The notes under the pieces are model-generated. The model was not told where the DNA came from and searched no databases. It saw only the letters and a list, made by a program, of their open reading frames with translations. A stretch of 64,000 nucleotides of DNA, taken from assembly GCA_045863555.1 (NCBI GenBank), contig BTUU01000006.1, positions 186,001 to 250,000 of the forward strand, read 5' to 3'. The translations under genes and the position numbers were made by a program. This stretch comes from JACRLV01 sp045863555 (GTDB lineage: Bacteria > Planctomycetota > Phycisphaerae > UBA1845 > Fen-1342). Shown here in pieces: positions 35,290 through 43,808 of the stretch. Numbering within the stretch: position 1 is the first letter of the stretch; each line of letters starts with the position of its first letter.

Positions 35290-35817
35290 ATGCTCACTCC
35301 GGTCACGCAGAAATTCGTACTCCACTGGGGCGAAATGGGCACGCGCTGGGGCATCAACCGGACTGTCGCGCAGATTCACGCCCTGCTTTTTCTCTCCTCC
35401 CGGCCGTTGCACGCCGAAGAAATCGCGACGTCGCTTGGCGTCGCACGGTCGAACGTGAGCAACAGCATCAAGGAGCTTCAAGGCTGGGGAATCATCCGCA
35501 CCGTTCACGTCATGGGCGACCGCCGCGACCACTTTGAATCGCTCAAGGACGTATTTGAGATGTTCCAGATCATCCTGGACGAGCGGCGAAAGCGGGAAGT
35601 CGACCCGACAATCACCATTCTGCGGGAGTGCGCCTCCGCAGCCCGTGACTCTGGAAAAGCGGAAGAATTTGCGGCTCGGCGCATCGGCGACATGCTCGAG
35701 TTCTTCGAAACCATGACCGGCTGGTACGATCAGCTTCGCCGATTACCTACGTCCGCTGTCACAAAATTCGTTCGGATGGGCAGCAAAATTCCCAAGTGGC
35801 TCGGATTGAGCGCGTAG
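35290..35817 (+). CDS. GbsR/MarR-type transcriptional regulator
   Basis: 175 residues. The GbsR family is seen in FVLHWGEMGTRWGINRTVAQ at the start, the winged helix EEIATSLGVARSNVSNSIKEL (region around residues 45-65) with RTVHVMGDRRDHFES as wing, and a helical C-terminal dimer/effector domain. GbsR homologues respond to choline or glycine betaine precursors in other bacteria; no such pathway gene is visible here, so the signal is unknown. It is followed at 62 bases by a same-strand membrane protein that could be its target or partner. Confidence 0.85.
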   Translation: MLTPVTQKFVLHWGEMGTRWGINRTVAQIHALLFLSSRPLHAEEIATSLGVARSNVSNSIKELQGWGIIRTVHVMGDRRDHFESLKDVFEMFQIILDERRKREVDPTITILRECASAARDSGKAEEFAARRIGDMLEFFETMTGWYDQLRRLPTSAVTKFVRMGSKIPKWLGLSA

Positions 35818-35879
35818 CGACCTCCCCTCGGTCACTTTTTTTGGCGAGCCGAAGTTCTCTCAGTGCAGAAAGGACAGAT

Positions 35880-36926
35880 ATGGCTGACATACTTGAGGAA
35901 TTCATGGACAACGTCGAGCGCGAATCTCGTCCACCGCCCCCTCCGCGACGGCCGCGAAAATCCAGCATGATCGCCGTGACCCTCGGCGTTCTGGTCGGAC
36001 TCGGCGGCACGGCAATCAGCACGCTGGGCGTGGAGCAATATGGGTGCGTACTATTCGTCCTCCTGCCGATCGTGATCGGCGCGGTCGTCGTCCTCGCAGC
36101 CAAGCCCGGTGCCCCTGCGTCGGAGTTTCGCTTCGGCACCATTGCTGGGCTGACGGTTGGGACGATTTTTCTCCTGGGAGCAATTCTGTTTTGCACCGCG
36201 CTCGAGGGTTTTGCGTGCCTTGTCATGGCTACGCCACTCTGGGCCCCGCTCGCCATCCTCGGCGGCTATGTCGGTCGGTCGCTCCGATTTCCCTCCGATC
36301 CGGGAGTGAATCACCTGGTGATCTGGGGCTTGATTGCGACGATTCCGCTCGGGCTCGGCGCGGAGTACATCGCGGACCCGGAACCGGCGGTATTCCAGGT
36401 GCAGACGGCCATCGACATCAACGCGCCGCCGGAAGTCGTCTGGAACAATGTCGTCGCATTCCCCGCGCTCGCCGAGCCGACCGAGTGGCTCTTCAAGTGC
36501 GGTATCGCCTATCCCGAAAGTGCGTCCATCGTCGGGCACGGCGCGGGCGCTACGCGCTTCTGCACATTCTCCACGGGCTCATTTGTCGAACCCATCGAAG
36601 TCTGGGACGAGCCGCGGCTGCTGCGATTCCGCGTGACGGCCAACCCCGCACCAATGACCGAATGGTCTGCGTTTCAGGAAGTCCACCCTCCTCACCTTGA
36701 GGGGTTCATGGTTTCCAAACGGGGACAGTTTGAACTATTGCCGCTCGAAGGCGGTGGGACCAGGCTTGTCGGCACTACGTGGTATCAGCACGGCCTCGGC
36801 CCGGAGTGGTACTGGCGGCTCTGGTCGGACTGGATCATCCATAGCATTCACCGGCGAGTGCTGAACCACATCGGCCGCCTGGCGGAGCAGGAAAAGTCGG
36901 CGGGCGCGCCAGTTGCGCACGAGTGA
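35880..36926 (+). CDS. Four-helix membrane protein with SRPBCC (START-like) domain
   Basis: 348 residues from ATG 35880 (AAAGGA upstream). The N-terminal 40 residues are Pro-rich and charged, then about four membrane helices occupy residues 27-150 (MIAVTLGVLVGLGGTAI, FVLLPIVIGAVVVLAA, AGLTVGTIFLLGAILF, LVIWGLIATIPLGLG). From about residue 175 a START/SRPBCC fold appears: QTAIDINAPPEVVWNNVVAF, then GAGATRFCTFSTGSFVEPIE and VGTTWYQHGLGPEWYWRLWS. Such domains bind hydrophobic ligands. The gene follows the GbsR-type regulator and may form a unit with it. Ligand unknown. Confidence 0.7.
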   Translation: MADILEEFMDNVERESRPPPPPRRPRKSSMIAVTLGVLVGLGGTAISTLGVEQYGCVLFVLLPIVIGAVVVLAAKPGAPASEFRFGTIAGLTVGTIFLLGAILFCTALEGFACLVMATPLWAPLAILGGYVGRSLRFPSDPGVNHLVIWGLIATIPLGLGAEYIADPEPAVFQVQTAIDINAPPEVVWNNVVAFPALAEPTEWLFKCGIAYPESASIVGHGAGATRFCTFSTGSFVEPIEVWDEPRLLRFRVTANPAPMTEWSAFQEVHPPHLEGFMVSKRGQFELLPLEGGGTRLVGTTWYQHGLGPEWYWRLWSDWIIHSIHRRVLNHIGRLAEQEKSAGAPVAHE

Positions 36927-36943
36927 TTTCGGCGAAAAACGAC

Positions 36944-38140
36944 TTACGGCTTGTCCGGCACAATATCCGTCTGAAGCAGCGGATCGGCCGCCGGCACATA
37001 CGTCGAGGGCAGCCCCAGTTCCTTTCGCACGATATTGCACCCTTGCGCAATCGCCGTCGTCTTGAAAAACGCGATTTCGCGGTTGCAGCCCTGCCGGCCA
37101 AAGCCGCAGTCCGTCGAGACGATCATGCGCTCGGCGGGAATGTGCTTGAGCGCCTGCCGCACCGTCGCCGCGACCTCTTCCGGCGGCTCGACCTGCAAGC
37201 GCCGGTGGCTGACCGCGCCGATGCAGACCTTCTTGCCGGCGTTCTTCATGAACGGCGCGAGCAGCTCGACCTCGCGCATGTTTCGATCCTTGGTCTCGAT
37301 CGTCCAGACATCGCCGCGGGCCTCGCTCATGTACATGTCGAGCGACTCGGCGTAGCTGTCGTTCTCGATGACCCGCTGCATATTGGGATTACCCCAGCAC
37401 GTGTGGATCCAGATCTCCACGTCGTCGAGTCCCTGCACCTCGCGGTTGTAGCACTGAAGATAGAACCGCACCTCGTCGTTCTTTTTGCCGAACGTGTTGG
37501 CCATGAAGTGCAGGCACGGCTCTTCGATCTGGATGCACTTGCAGCCCGCGTCGCGCAGGGCCAGCAGCTCTTTGTTCATCGCCTCGGCCATGTCCCAGAG
37601 CACCTGCCGCTTGTCCTTGTAGTGCGGCGTGTGGATATCCAGGAACAGCCCCATGACCTGCGAGCAGCACGTGCCGAAGCGCACCGGCTTGCGGGCCTTC
37701 GCCTGCGCCAGACGCCAGATCTTCGGGTAGTCGAGCGGCCGATGTTCGATCTTCCCCGTGACGCGCGGCCAGCGCCAGCCCGTGTAGATCTCGTTGAGTA
37801 GATTTCCCGGCGGGTATTTCAGCCACGGCGAGCGCGTCTGCCACGATTGCAGCTGGTCGCCCTCGAAGCCCGCCCAGCGCTGGAGCGGATAGTGATGCCA
37901 CGAGCGGCCGGCGAAATCCTCGTCGCAGTGCAGGTCGCCATGCGAGAGGATGTCGATGCCCGCCCGCTCCTGGTCGCTCAGGATGACGGCCAGCGCATCC
38001 TGGAACTTCTCGCGGAACCGCACATCCATCATGCAGGTATCGAGCGGCTGGCCCCACATGCTCACGTCCATCCACCGCGGCCGGGGCCAGGAACCGGTGA
38101 TCGTGCAGGGGAGCGTGACGTCCTTCGTGATCGTGTACAT
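36944..38140 (-). CDS. Cobalamin-independent methionine synthase-like protein (MetE C-terminal family)
   Basis: 398 residues corresponding to the catalytic C-terminal half of MetE, the zinc-dependent methyltransfer barrel. It opens TITGSWPRPRWMD and contains HGDLHCDEDF, IQIEEPCLHF, WIHTCWGNPN (the His and Cys zinc ligands, with the Glu upstream) and STDCGFGRQGCN, which supplies the last Cys ligand. Single-domain homologues act on methionine or related thiol substrates; the methyl donor is uncertain because the N-terminal folate-binding half is absent. It lies directly downstream of a metal ABC transporter operon on the same strand; a TACACT -10-like box on the minus strand near 38170 suggests it can also have its own promoter. 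Confidence 0.8.
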   Translation of the reverse strand: MYTITKDVTLPCTITGSWPRPRWMDVSMWGQPLDTCMMDVRFREKFQDALAVILSDQERAGIDILSHGDLHCDEDFAGRSWHHYPLQRWAGFEGDQLQSWQTRSPWLKYPPGNLLNEIYTGWRWPRVTGKIEHRPLDYPKIWRLAQAKARKPVRFGTCCSQVMGLFLDIHTPHYKDKRQVLWDMAEAMNKELLALRDAGCKCIQIEEPCLHFMANTFGKKNDEVRFYLQCYNREVQGLDDVEIWIHTCWGNPNMQRVIENDSYAESLDMYMSEARGDVWTIETKDRNMREVELLAPFMKNAGKKVCIGAVSHRRLQVEPPEEVAATVRQALKHIPAERMIVSTDCGFGRQGCNREIAFFKTTAIAQGCNIVRKELGLPSTYVPAADPLLQTDIVPDKP

Positions 38141-38219
38141 GACAAGTCTCTCCGCGATGGGATGGCTGAAGTGTACCGCGCGCGAGCACTGCTGCGTCGG
38201 TCTCCATCCCCGGCCGGTT

Positions 38220-39173
38220 TTACGCGAGCTTCGCCGGCGTCCGCGCCAGCCACCGCCGCACCAGCCCATGCCGCGGAGCCAGCAGCAGCGCCAGCAGGAA
38301 GAGCAGGCCCGCCGTCACGCCCATCATCCCCGCCGTGTTCGTGCTGACGCCGGGGTAGCCGATCCAGCCGGGGGCGTGGATCGCCAGCCAGTGGCCGACG
38401 ACCGCCGAAACGGCCGCCAGCACCGCCGAGACGACCAGCATCAAGCCCAGCCGTTCCGTCAGCAGATGCGCCGCGGCGGGGGGGACGATAAGCATCGCGA
38501 TGACGAGGATCGAGCCAACGCTTTCGAACGCGGCCACGGTCGTGACGGCGACGATCACCATCAGCAGATAGTGCATGAACCGCGCGTTGATCCCCACCGT
38601 CGTCGCCAGCGCCGGATCAAACGCGGCGATCCGCAGCTCCTTGAAGAGCAGCGTGACAAAAAGCACATTGAGCAGCAGAATCGCGCCGTTCGTGAGAATC
38701 GCCGGAGGAACCTGAAGCGCCGGCAGGCCGAGCATGGCCGGGATGGTCACGCTTTTGAGCGGCGCATTCTCGATCGCGCCGTAAAGCACGCACTCGGGGT
38801 CCAGGTCGACGTGGTCCGCGGCCCTGCGAATGAGGATCAGCCCGGCCGCGAACAGTATCGTAAACACCACGCCCATCGAGGCCCCCTCGTCGACGCGCCC
38901 GGCCCGCCGAATCCACTCCGTAAAGAACGCCGTCAGCACGCCGATCACCACGGCCCCGCCGAACATGATGACCGGATCGCGCGAGCCGGAAACCAGAAAC
39001 GCCGCCGCCAGCCCCGGAAGCACCGCGTGGCTGATCGCATCCCCCATCATGCTCATCCGCCGCAGCACGAGGAACGACCCGCACAGCGAGCACGCGACCG
39101 CGCTCATCGCCCCAATGAGGACGATCCACGTATCGAGCGTCGCCCACGCCGGCGCAGCGTCACCGAGAATCAT
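38220..39173 (-). CDS. Metal ABC transporter permease 2 (TroD/ZnuB type)
   Basis: 317-residue inner-membrane permease of the ABC-3 family for Mn, Zn or Fe uptake. Typical sequence: SAVACSLCGSFLVLRRMSMM followed by GDAISHAVLPGLAAAFL (the conserved ISHAVLPG block), HYLLMVIVAVTTVAAFESVG and GSILVIAMLIVPPAAAHLLT. About eight helices are predicted. It is the last transporter gene of the operon; the 104-base gap from permease 1 holds a tandem-repeat array. It probably forms a heterodimer with permease 1. Confidence 0.9.
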   Translation of the reverse strand: MILGDAAPAWATLDTWIVLIGAMSAVACSLCGSFLVLRRMSMMGDAISHAVLPGLAAAFLVSGSRDPVIMFGGAVVIGVLTAFFTEWIRRAGRVDEGASMGVVFTILFAAGLILIRRAADHVDLDPECVLYGAIENAPLKSVTIPAMLGLPALQVPPAILTNGAILLLNVLFVTLLFKELRIAAFDPALATTVGINARFMHYLLMVIVAVTTVAAFESVGSILVIAMLIVPPAAAHLLTERLGLMLVVSAVLAAVSAVVGHWLAIHAPGWIGYPGVSTNTAGMMGVTAGLLFLLALLLAPRHGLVRRWLARTPAKLA

Positions 39174-39245
39174 TCACCCGCCTCCGACCCGCCGCGCACC
39201 CGCACGGCGCACAAACAACGCGCCCGGCCGTGCCCGCGCACCCCG

Positions 39246-39287
39246 TTCTGCATTCTGCATTCATCATTCTGCCTTCATCATTCATCC
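39246..39287. repeat. Heptad tandem array (GAATGAT/GAATGCA type) across a gene end
   Basis: On the minus strand units read GAATGAT, GAAGGCA, GAATGAT, GAATGCA, GAATGCA, GAA, preceded by GAT. The array begins inside the last two codons and stop of permease 1 (stop at 39278-39280) and runs into the spacer before permease 2. Confidence 0.8.
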
Positions 39288-40672
39288 TTCCCCGCCCGAA
39301 TCACATGCGGACTCACCAGCCGCGGCGTCTCCCGCGCCATCAATGCCTCCAGCTCCCGGATCATCTCCGGCCCCAGCACGTGCTCCACCTCATCGGCGTC
39401 TCGATCCACGTGCGACGGTGCGATGTCCGCATGCGTGATCAGATACAGCTCCCACAGCCGGTGATTCCGCACAATCCGCCACGCCAGCGCCGCCCCGCTC
39501 GGCGTGAGCGCGACGCCGTCGCCCCCGGCCGGCCACTCGACCAGCCCATCCCGCCGGGCACTGCGAATGACGCGTCGCAGCCGCCGCGGCGTCCACGAGC
39601 GCTCGGCCAGCAGTTCCCGCAGCGGCGTAGGCGTCACCGAAATGTCGATGGATGCCGTTTCATCTCCCGCCGTCACGGGCCCGAGCTGCGCCTCGCCGAG
39701 TTCATAGAGCGCCCGCAGGAGATGCTGCCGCGAGACACGCGCACTGAGCCGCAGGTGCTCGATCGACCGGATGAGCACCCCCCGCGCCGGCCCCGCCAGC
39801 ATGCTCACGCCGAAGAACGCGCCGGCCACGAGCACGATCACCGCGCCCGCGGGCATGCGCGGCAGCAGCGCGCTGATCGCCGCCCCGAGATACCCGCTCA
39901 GTCCGCCGATCGCCGCGGCCGTAACGAGCATCGTCGGCAGATGATGCGTCCAGAACCGCGCCGCCGCCGCGGGGATGACGAGCAGCGCGATCATCAGGAT
40001 CAGACCCACCGCCTGAAGGCCAATCACCGTCACCGCGACGACGACGGCCATCAGCAGCATGTCCAGAAGTCCCACCGGCCAGCCCTGCGCGCGCAGAAAC
40101 GCCGCGTCGAAGCACAGTCCGGCGAACTCCTTGAAAAAGACCAGGCAGATCACCGTCACCGTCAGCGCCGCCGACGCGATCAGCACCGCGTCGCTGAAGA
40201 GCATCGACGCCGTCTTGCCGTAGATGAACGAATTCAGCCCGGCCGCGTTACCCACGCCCAGGTTCTGAATGATCCCCGAGAGCGCGACTCCCGCCCCGAA
40301 GAACACGCTCAGGACGATTCCCAGCGCCGCATCTTCCTTGATCCGTGTCGTATGAACGATGAGCAGGATGCACAGAATGCCCAGGACGCCCGAGACCGTC
40401 GCCCCGGCGAGCAGCAGCGGCAGCGACTTCCCATCAACGCCCAGCGCGGTCGCGACGAGAAATGCGCCCATGATCCCCGGCAGCGTCGCGTGGCTCAGCG
40501 CATCGCCCAGCAGCGCCCGCTTGCGCAGCAGCATGAACGAGCCGATCACGCCGCTCGCGATGCCCAGCAGCGTCACGCCGATCTCCACCACCCGCGTGTT
40601 GTAATCGCGCAGCAGCAGCGTCTCGGAAAGCGCTTCGAGCGTAGGCCATTCAATCGCCGCGAGCATCGCCAT
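39278..40672 (-). CDS. Metal ABC transporter permease 1 fused to a DtxR/MntR-like regulator domain
   Basis: 464 residues. Residues 1 to about 275 are a TroC-like ABC-3 permease (FMLLRKRALLGDALSHATLPG, AVGLILMIALLVIPAAAARF, and other helices). After a linker, residues about 315-385 form a winged helix (LRELLAERSWTPRRLRRVI and DGVALTPSGAALAWRIVR), and 386-430 the DtxR-type dimer and metal region: HRLWELYLITHADIAPSHV then RDADEVEHVLG, aligning with the MntR segment that supplies Glu/Asp, Glu and His ligands. A permease carrying its own metal-responsive DNA-binding-type domain implies direct sensing at the membrane. A candidate operator is repeated upstream in this locus. Confidence 0.85.
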   Translation of the reverse strand: MAMLAAIEWPTLEALSETLLLRDYNTRVVEIGVTLLGIASGVIGSFMLLRKRALLGDALSHATLPGIMGAFLVATALGVDGKSLPLLLAGATVSGVLGILCILLIVHTTRIKEDAALGIVLSVFFGAGVALSGIIQNLGVGNAAGLNSFIYGKTASMLFSDAVLIASAALTVTVICLVFFKEFAGLCFDAAFLRAQGWPVGLLDMLLMAVVVAVTVIGLQAVGLILMIALLVIPAAAARFWTHHLPTMLVTAAAIGGLSGYLGAAISALLPRMPAGAVIVLVAGAFFGVSMLAGPARGVLIRSIEHLRLSARVSRQHLLRALYELGEAQLGPVTAGDETASIDISVTPTPLRELLAERSWTPRRLRRVIRSARRDGLVEWPAGGDGVALTPSGAALAWRIVRNHRLWELYLITHADIAPSHVDRDADEVEHVLGPEMIRELEALMARETPRLVSPHVIRAGKDE

Positions 40673-40684
40673 CCCGCTGGTTCG

Positions 40685-41542
40685 TCACGGCCGCGCCGGT
40701 CCGCGGGCCATCGCCGTCGCCGCCTCTTCCAGAAGCGTCAGCCGGCCGCCGTACGTCTTGCGCAGATTTTCCTCCGTGAACGTCGTCGCCATCGGCCCGG
40801 CCGCGACGATGCGCGTGTTGAGCAGCACCACGTGGTCGAAATACTCTGCCACCGTCTGAAGATCGTGATGCACGACGAGCACCGTCTTGCCGCCCGCCCG
40901 CAGATCGTGGAGCACGCGGATGATCGCCTGCTCCGTCGCCGCATCGACGCTCGCGAACGGCTCATCCATGAAGTAGACCCGCGCATCCTGCGCCAGCGCC
41001 CGCGCCAGAAAAACGCGCTGCTGCTGGCCGCCCGAAAGCTGGCTGATCTGCCGCGACGCAAAATCCGCCAGGCCCACGCGCTCCAGCGCCGCGAGCGCCT
41101 GCTGCTTGTCTTTTCGCCCCACCGGCCGGAACCAGCCGATCCGGCCGTACCGGCCCATCGCCACGACATCGAGCGCGCTCACCGGAAAGTCCCAGTCGAC
41201 GCTCTCCCGCTGCGGAACATAGCCGACCAGGTGCCGCTGCTCCCGATACGGCCGGCCGTAGATCGTGACATGGCCGCTGGCGCGGGGAATGAGGTCGAGG
41301 ACGGCCTTGAGGAGCGTGCTCTTGCCCGCGCCGTTGGGCCCGACTATCCCGATGAGCTGACCCTCGGGCGCGTCGTAGTCGATGTCCCAGAGCACGGGCT
41401 TGCGGTGATACGCGACCGTCATGTCGTGGATCGAGAGCGGGGATTCGACGGGATGCTCCGCCCCCGTCGCGACCGGCGCGGCGTCGAGCCCCGGAGCGGC
41501 GGACGGCGGCGGACGAACCGCGCGTTTGGGGTCCATATGCAT
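40685..41542 (-). CDS. Metal ABC transporter ATP-binding protein (TroB/ZnuC type)
   Basis: 285 residues. Walker A GPNGAGKST (about 70), signature LSGGQQQR (about 165), Walker B VYFMDEPF and the switch His in VVHHDLQTVAEYF. LVGYVPQRESVDWDFPVSALD is typical of Mn/Zn/Fe ATPases, whose Q-loop Gln lies in VPQR. The first 40 residues are a Pro/Ala-rich extension not needed for the fold. It starts 2 bases after the binding-protein gene ends and ends 12 bases before permease 1, so coupling is tight. Confidence 0.93.
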   Translation of the reverse strand: MHMDPKRAVRPPPSAAPGLDAAPVATGAEHPVESPLSIHDMTVAYHRKPVLWDIDYDAPEGQLIGIVGPNGAGKSTLLKAVLDLIPRASGHVTIYGRPYREQRHLVGYVPQRESVDWDFPVSALDVVAMGRYGRIGWFRPVGRKDKQQALAALERVGLADFASRQISQLSGGQQQRVFLARALAQDARVYFMDEPFASVDAATEQAIIRVLHDLRAGGKTVLVVHHDLQTVAEYFDHVVLLNTRIVAAGPMATTFTEENLRKTYGGRLTLLEEAATAMARGPARP

Positions 41543-41544
41543 GA

Positions 41545-42540
41545 TTACTTGCTTTCCTTCGCGAGTTTCCCCTGCATGCCGCCCGGCGGCGCGTCCCCGC
41601 CGAGCGCCCGGGCGATGAGCGTCGCATTGTGGTCGATCATGCCGATGTACGTTCCCTCGTACGTGCCCGGAGCGCCCATCGCATCCGAAAACAGCGATCC
41701 ACCGATCGAAACCGCGTGCCCGCGCGCCTTTGCCCCCTCGATCAGCGCCCGCACGTTCTTGTCCGCCACGCTCGTCTCGACGAACACCGCTCCGATCCGA
41801 TCGTGGACGATCCGGTCGACGAGCCGCTTGATGTCCTCGAGGCCCGCCTCCGACTCGGTGGAGATGCCCTGAATCCCGAGCACCTCGATGCCGTAGGCCT
41901 TCCCGAAGTAGCGGAACGCGTCGTGCGCGGTGATGAGCACGCGCTGTTTTTCCGGGATGGACGCGATCACCCGCCGCACGTAGTCATCCAGCTTCGCCAG
42001 TTCCGCCTTGTACGCCGCTGCGTTCGCTCGATACTGCGCCGCGCCGTCCGGATCGCGACCGCTGAGCGCCTCGGCGACGACGTCGACGCTCGTCGACCAT
42101 AGCCCTGCGTCCATCCAAACGTGCGGATCGGCGTGGCCGTGCAGCTCCGCCGGTTCGATGACCGCGTCCGGCCCCAGCCCCGCCGTCACCGGAAAGACCG
42201 GCCGACCGCCCGTTGCGAGCTGCACGAAGACATCCGTCATCTTCCCTTCCAGCAGCAGCCCGTTGTAGAAAACCACGTCGGCGGATTGCAGCGCGATGAC
42301 GTCGTTGCGCGTGGGCTTGTAGAGGTGGGGGTCGACGCCCTCGCCGATGAGGTTCTCGACGCGCGCCCGATCGCCGACGACGTTCCGCACGACGTCCGCG
42401 ACCATCCCGACCGTGCAGACGATGCGCGGTTTGCCGCCGGAACTGGAACTGCCCACCGCTTTCCCGCACCCGAGGGAGACGGCGAGCATCGGCGCCGCAA
42501 GTCCGAGGATCGTCCAGCGCAAGAGGACTCGTCGCCGCAT
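41545..42540 (-). CDS. Metal-binding lipoprotein of the ABC transporter (TroA/ZnuA type)
   Basis: Periplasmic substrate-binding protein of the cluster A-I family. Lipobox SLGC near residue 24-27. Predicted ligands: His in GVDPHLYKPT, His in HADPHVWMDAG, His in LITAHDAFRYFGKAYG and Asp in GSLFSDAMG; an H-H-H-D set typical of TroA/ZnuA proteins that bind Mn or Zn. There is no long His-rich loop of classical ZnuA. Several ATGs occur in series (42546, 42543, 42540); 42540 has the best spacing from GGAG (42547-42550). It is the first gene after the operator-containing promoter at 42601. Confidence 0.9.
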   Translation of the reverse strand: MRRRVLLRWTILGLAAPMLAVSLGCGKAVGSSSSGGKPRIVCTVGMVADVVRNVVGDRARVENLIGEGVDPHLYKPTRNDVIALQSADVVFYNGLLLEGKMTDVFVQLATGGRPVFPVTAGLGPDAVIEPAELHGHADPHVWMDAGLWSTSVDVVAEALSGRDPDGAAQYRANAAAYKAELAKLDDYVRRVIASIPEKQRVLITAHDAFRYFGKAYGIEVLGIQGISTESEAGLEDIKRLVDRIVHDRIGAVFVETSVADKNVRALIEGAKARGHAVSIGGSLFSDAMGAPGTYEGTYIGMIDHNATLIARALGGDAPPGGMQGKLAKESK

Positions 42541-42600
42541 CATCATCTCCAATCCTGTCTATCGGCCCGAACCGGGGCCGGCGTTGCATCGATTACAGAT

Positions 42601-42616
42601 AGTATATCAGGCTACA
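42601..42616 (-). promoter_or_regulatory. Metal-regulon operator, copy A, over the -10 box of the transporter operon
   Basis: Minus strand TGTAGCCTGATATACT; the same element at 43809-43824 reads TGTAGCCTTGTATACT, 14 of 16 identical. TATACT forms the -10 box of the promoter of the binding-protein gene (start 42540), with no recognisable -35. TAG...CTA at its edges give partial symmetry. The element is likely a target of a DtxR/MntR-type repressor; which protein binds is inference. Confidence 0.65.
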
Positions 42617-42647
42617 CGTTTCTCGGCTCCCGGTTCAGAATGAACGG

Positions 42648-42746
42648 TCATTCACCAAGCCCCACCAGCACCCGCAGCACGGCGCTCAGGAGCGAACTCA
42701 GTGCATCCGTCAGACCCGCGAACAGGACATCGAGCAGAAAACTCAT
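42648..42746 (-). CDS. 32-residue hydrophobic peptide gene
   Basis: An open frame too short for routine calling, MSFLLDVLFAGLTDALSSLL followed by SAVLRVLVGLGE. It is preceded by AAAGGGG at the right spacing for the ATG at 42746 and lies 20 bases after the beta-barrel gene on the same strand. The helix would carry Asp and Ser at regular spacing, giving an amphipathic or membrane peptide. It may be a small accessory subunit of the transport locus, or a leader for the downstream promoter. Translation is supported by the ribosome-binding site only. Confidence 0.5.
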   Translation of the reverse strand: MSFLLDVLFAGLTDALSSLLSAVLRVLVGLGE

Positions 42747-42765
42747 GAATCGTCCCCTTTCGAAT

Positions 42766-43800
42766 TCAGAACCGAACCGCGAAGCCGATCCCGGTCAGGA
42801 AGTCGTCCGCCTGCTCGTTCAACCCCGCGCCGATCCGCCAGTCAAGCTGAAAATTCGGCGTGATCTGCCACGTCAGACCCGTATTCAGCGTGTGTGCACA
42901 ATCCGCGCCCCGACCGGCCGGATAGTCGCCGTAGTATTCGAGATAAGTTCCCACATCATCGCGCAGCGCATAGGCCAGCGAAATCGACGCGCCGCTCTGA
43001 AGGAAACGCCCGCCGTCATCGGTCGGCACGGCGAAGTTCACATTGCCGGCAACGCCCAGCCGGTCGGAGAGGTCGTACCCCCACGCGAGCTTGATCTCCG
43101 GATCGACGTCACCGGAGGAAAACCCGCCGCCGCCCGTCGGAACCGTGATCGCGGGAATGATGGCGAAGTCCGGCCGCAAACCCTGCTGATCGAACAGCTT
43201 CCACTTGAAGCCGACATATTGATCCGCCCCGCCCTGCGACCAGTCCTCCAGCAGCACCGGCCGGCCCGCCCGCGTCTCGCCCGGCGACTTCTCATTCGCC
43301 CACGAATAACCCGCCCAGCCGACGCGCACTTCGAGGTCGTTCCACAAACCCGCCCGCAGCAGCAGCTCCGGCGCAGTGTGCGATCGGCGGCGGACGCCGC
43401 GCTCTCGGTCGAGCGTGAACGTGTAGCCGCCTTCGAGTTGGAAGCGCCCGCGCGGAACCGTGCTTGTGCTCTCGGTAAAGTCGGGGCGATCCGTCTCGAT
43501 CGGTTCGGCCAATTCTGCCGGCGGCGGCCAGCCCCACCCGTCGTTTACCGTCGGCTCCGGCGCACCTTCCGGCGCGGCCGCGTCCGGTCTTGCGGGACGC
43601 GTCGCAGCGCCGAATGCCGGTGCGATGGCCGCCTCCCGCGGCGCGTCCACCGGTCGCGTCGCCGCCGGTCCCAGCGCCGGATCACCGGCAACGGCGAACG
43701 CGGCGGCCGCGAAGCCGTACCGCAGCGGCGTGCGCGGCGCCGAGTGATTCAGCGCGGCAGTTCCCGATCGAGACCCGCGGCCTGTTGATTGTGCACCCAT
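42766..43800 (-). CDS. Outer-membrane beta-barrel transporter (Phenol_MetA_deg-like)
   Basis: About 344 residues. The N-terminal 70 residues include a hydrophobic signal-like stretch (GFAAAAFAVAG) and an Ala/Pro-rich region. The barrel then starts ETDRPDFTESTSTVPRGRFQ, a block typical of the MetA-pathway transporter family, followed by LEGGYTFTLDRE, IIPAITVPTGGGGFSSGDVD and NTGLTWQITPNFQLDWRIG, ending FAVRF with the C-terminal Phe expected of outer-membrane barrels. It is the first gene of the metal locus, transcribed from the operator-containing promoter at 43809. The transcript would start only 2 bases before the ATG at 43800; a GTG at 43806 is the alternative. Confidence 0.75.
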   Translation of the reverse strand: MGAQSTGRGSRSGTAALNHSAPRTPLRYGFAAAAFAVAGDPALGPAATRPVDAPREAAIAPAFGAATRPARPDAAAPEGAPEPTVNDGWGWPPPAELAEPIETDRPDFTESTSTVPRGRFQLEGGYTFTLDRERGVRRRSHTAPELLLRAGLWNDLEVRVGWAGYSWANEKSPGETRAGRPVLLEDWSQGGADQYVGFKWKLFDQQGLRPDFAIIPAITVPTGGGGFSSGDVDPEIKLAWGYDLSDRLGVAGNVNFAVPTDDGGRFLQSGASISLAYALRDDVGTYLEYYGDYPAGRGADCAHTLNTGLTWQITPNFQLDWRIGAGLNEQADDFLTGIGFAVRF

Positions 43801-43808
43801 GAACACAA

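Noticed and set aside
37800..42000. Separate DtxR regulator gene in the metal locus
   Set aside because: Only the permease C terminus shows the fold; no second frame with a helix-turn-helix was seen.
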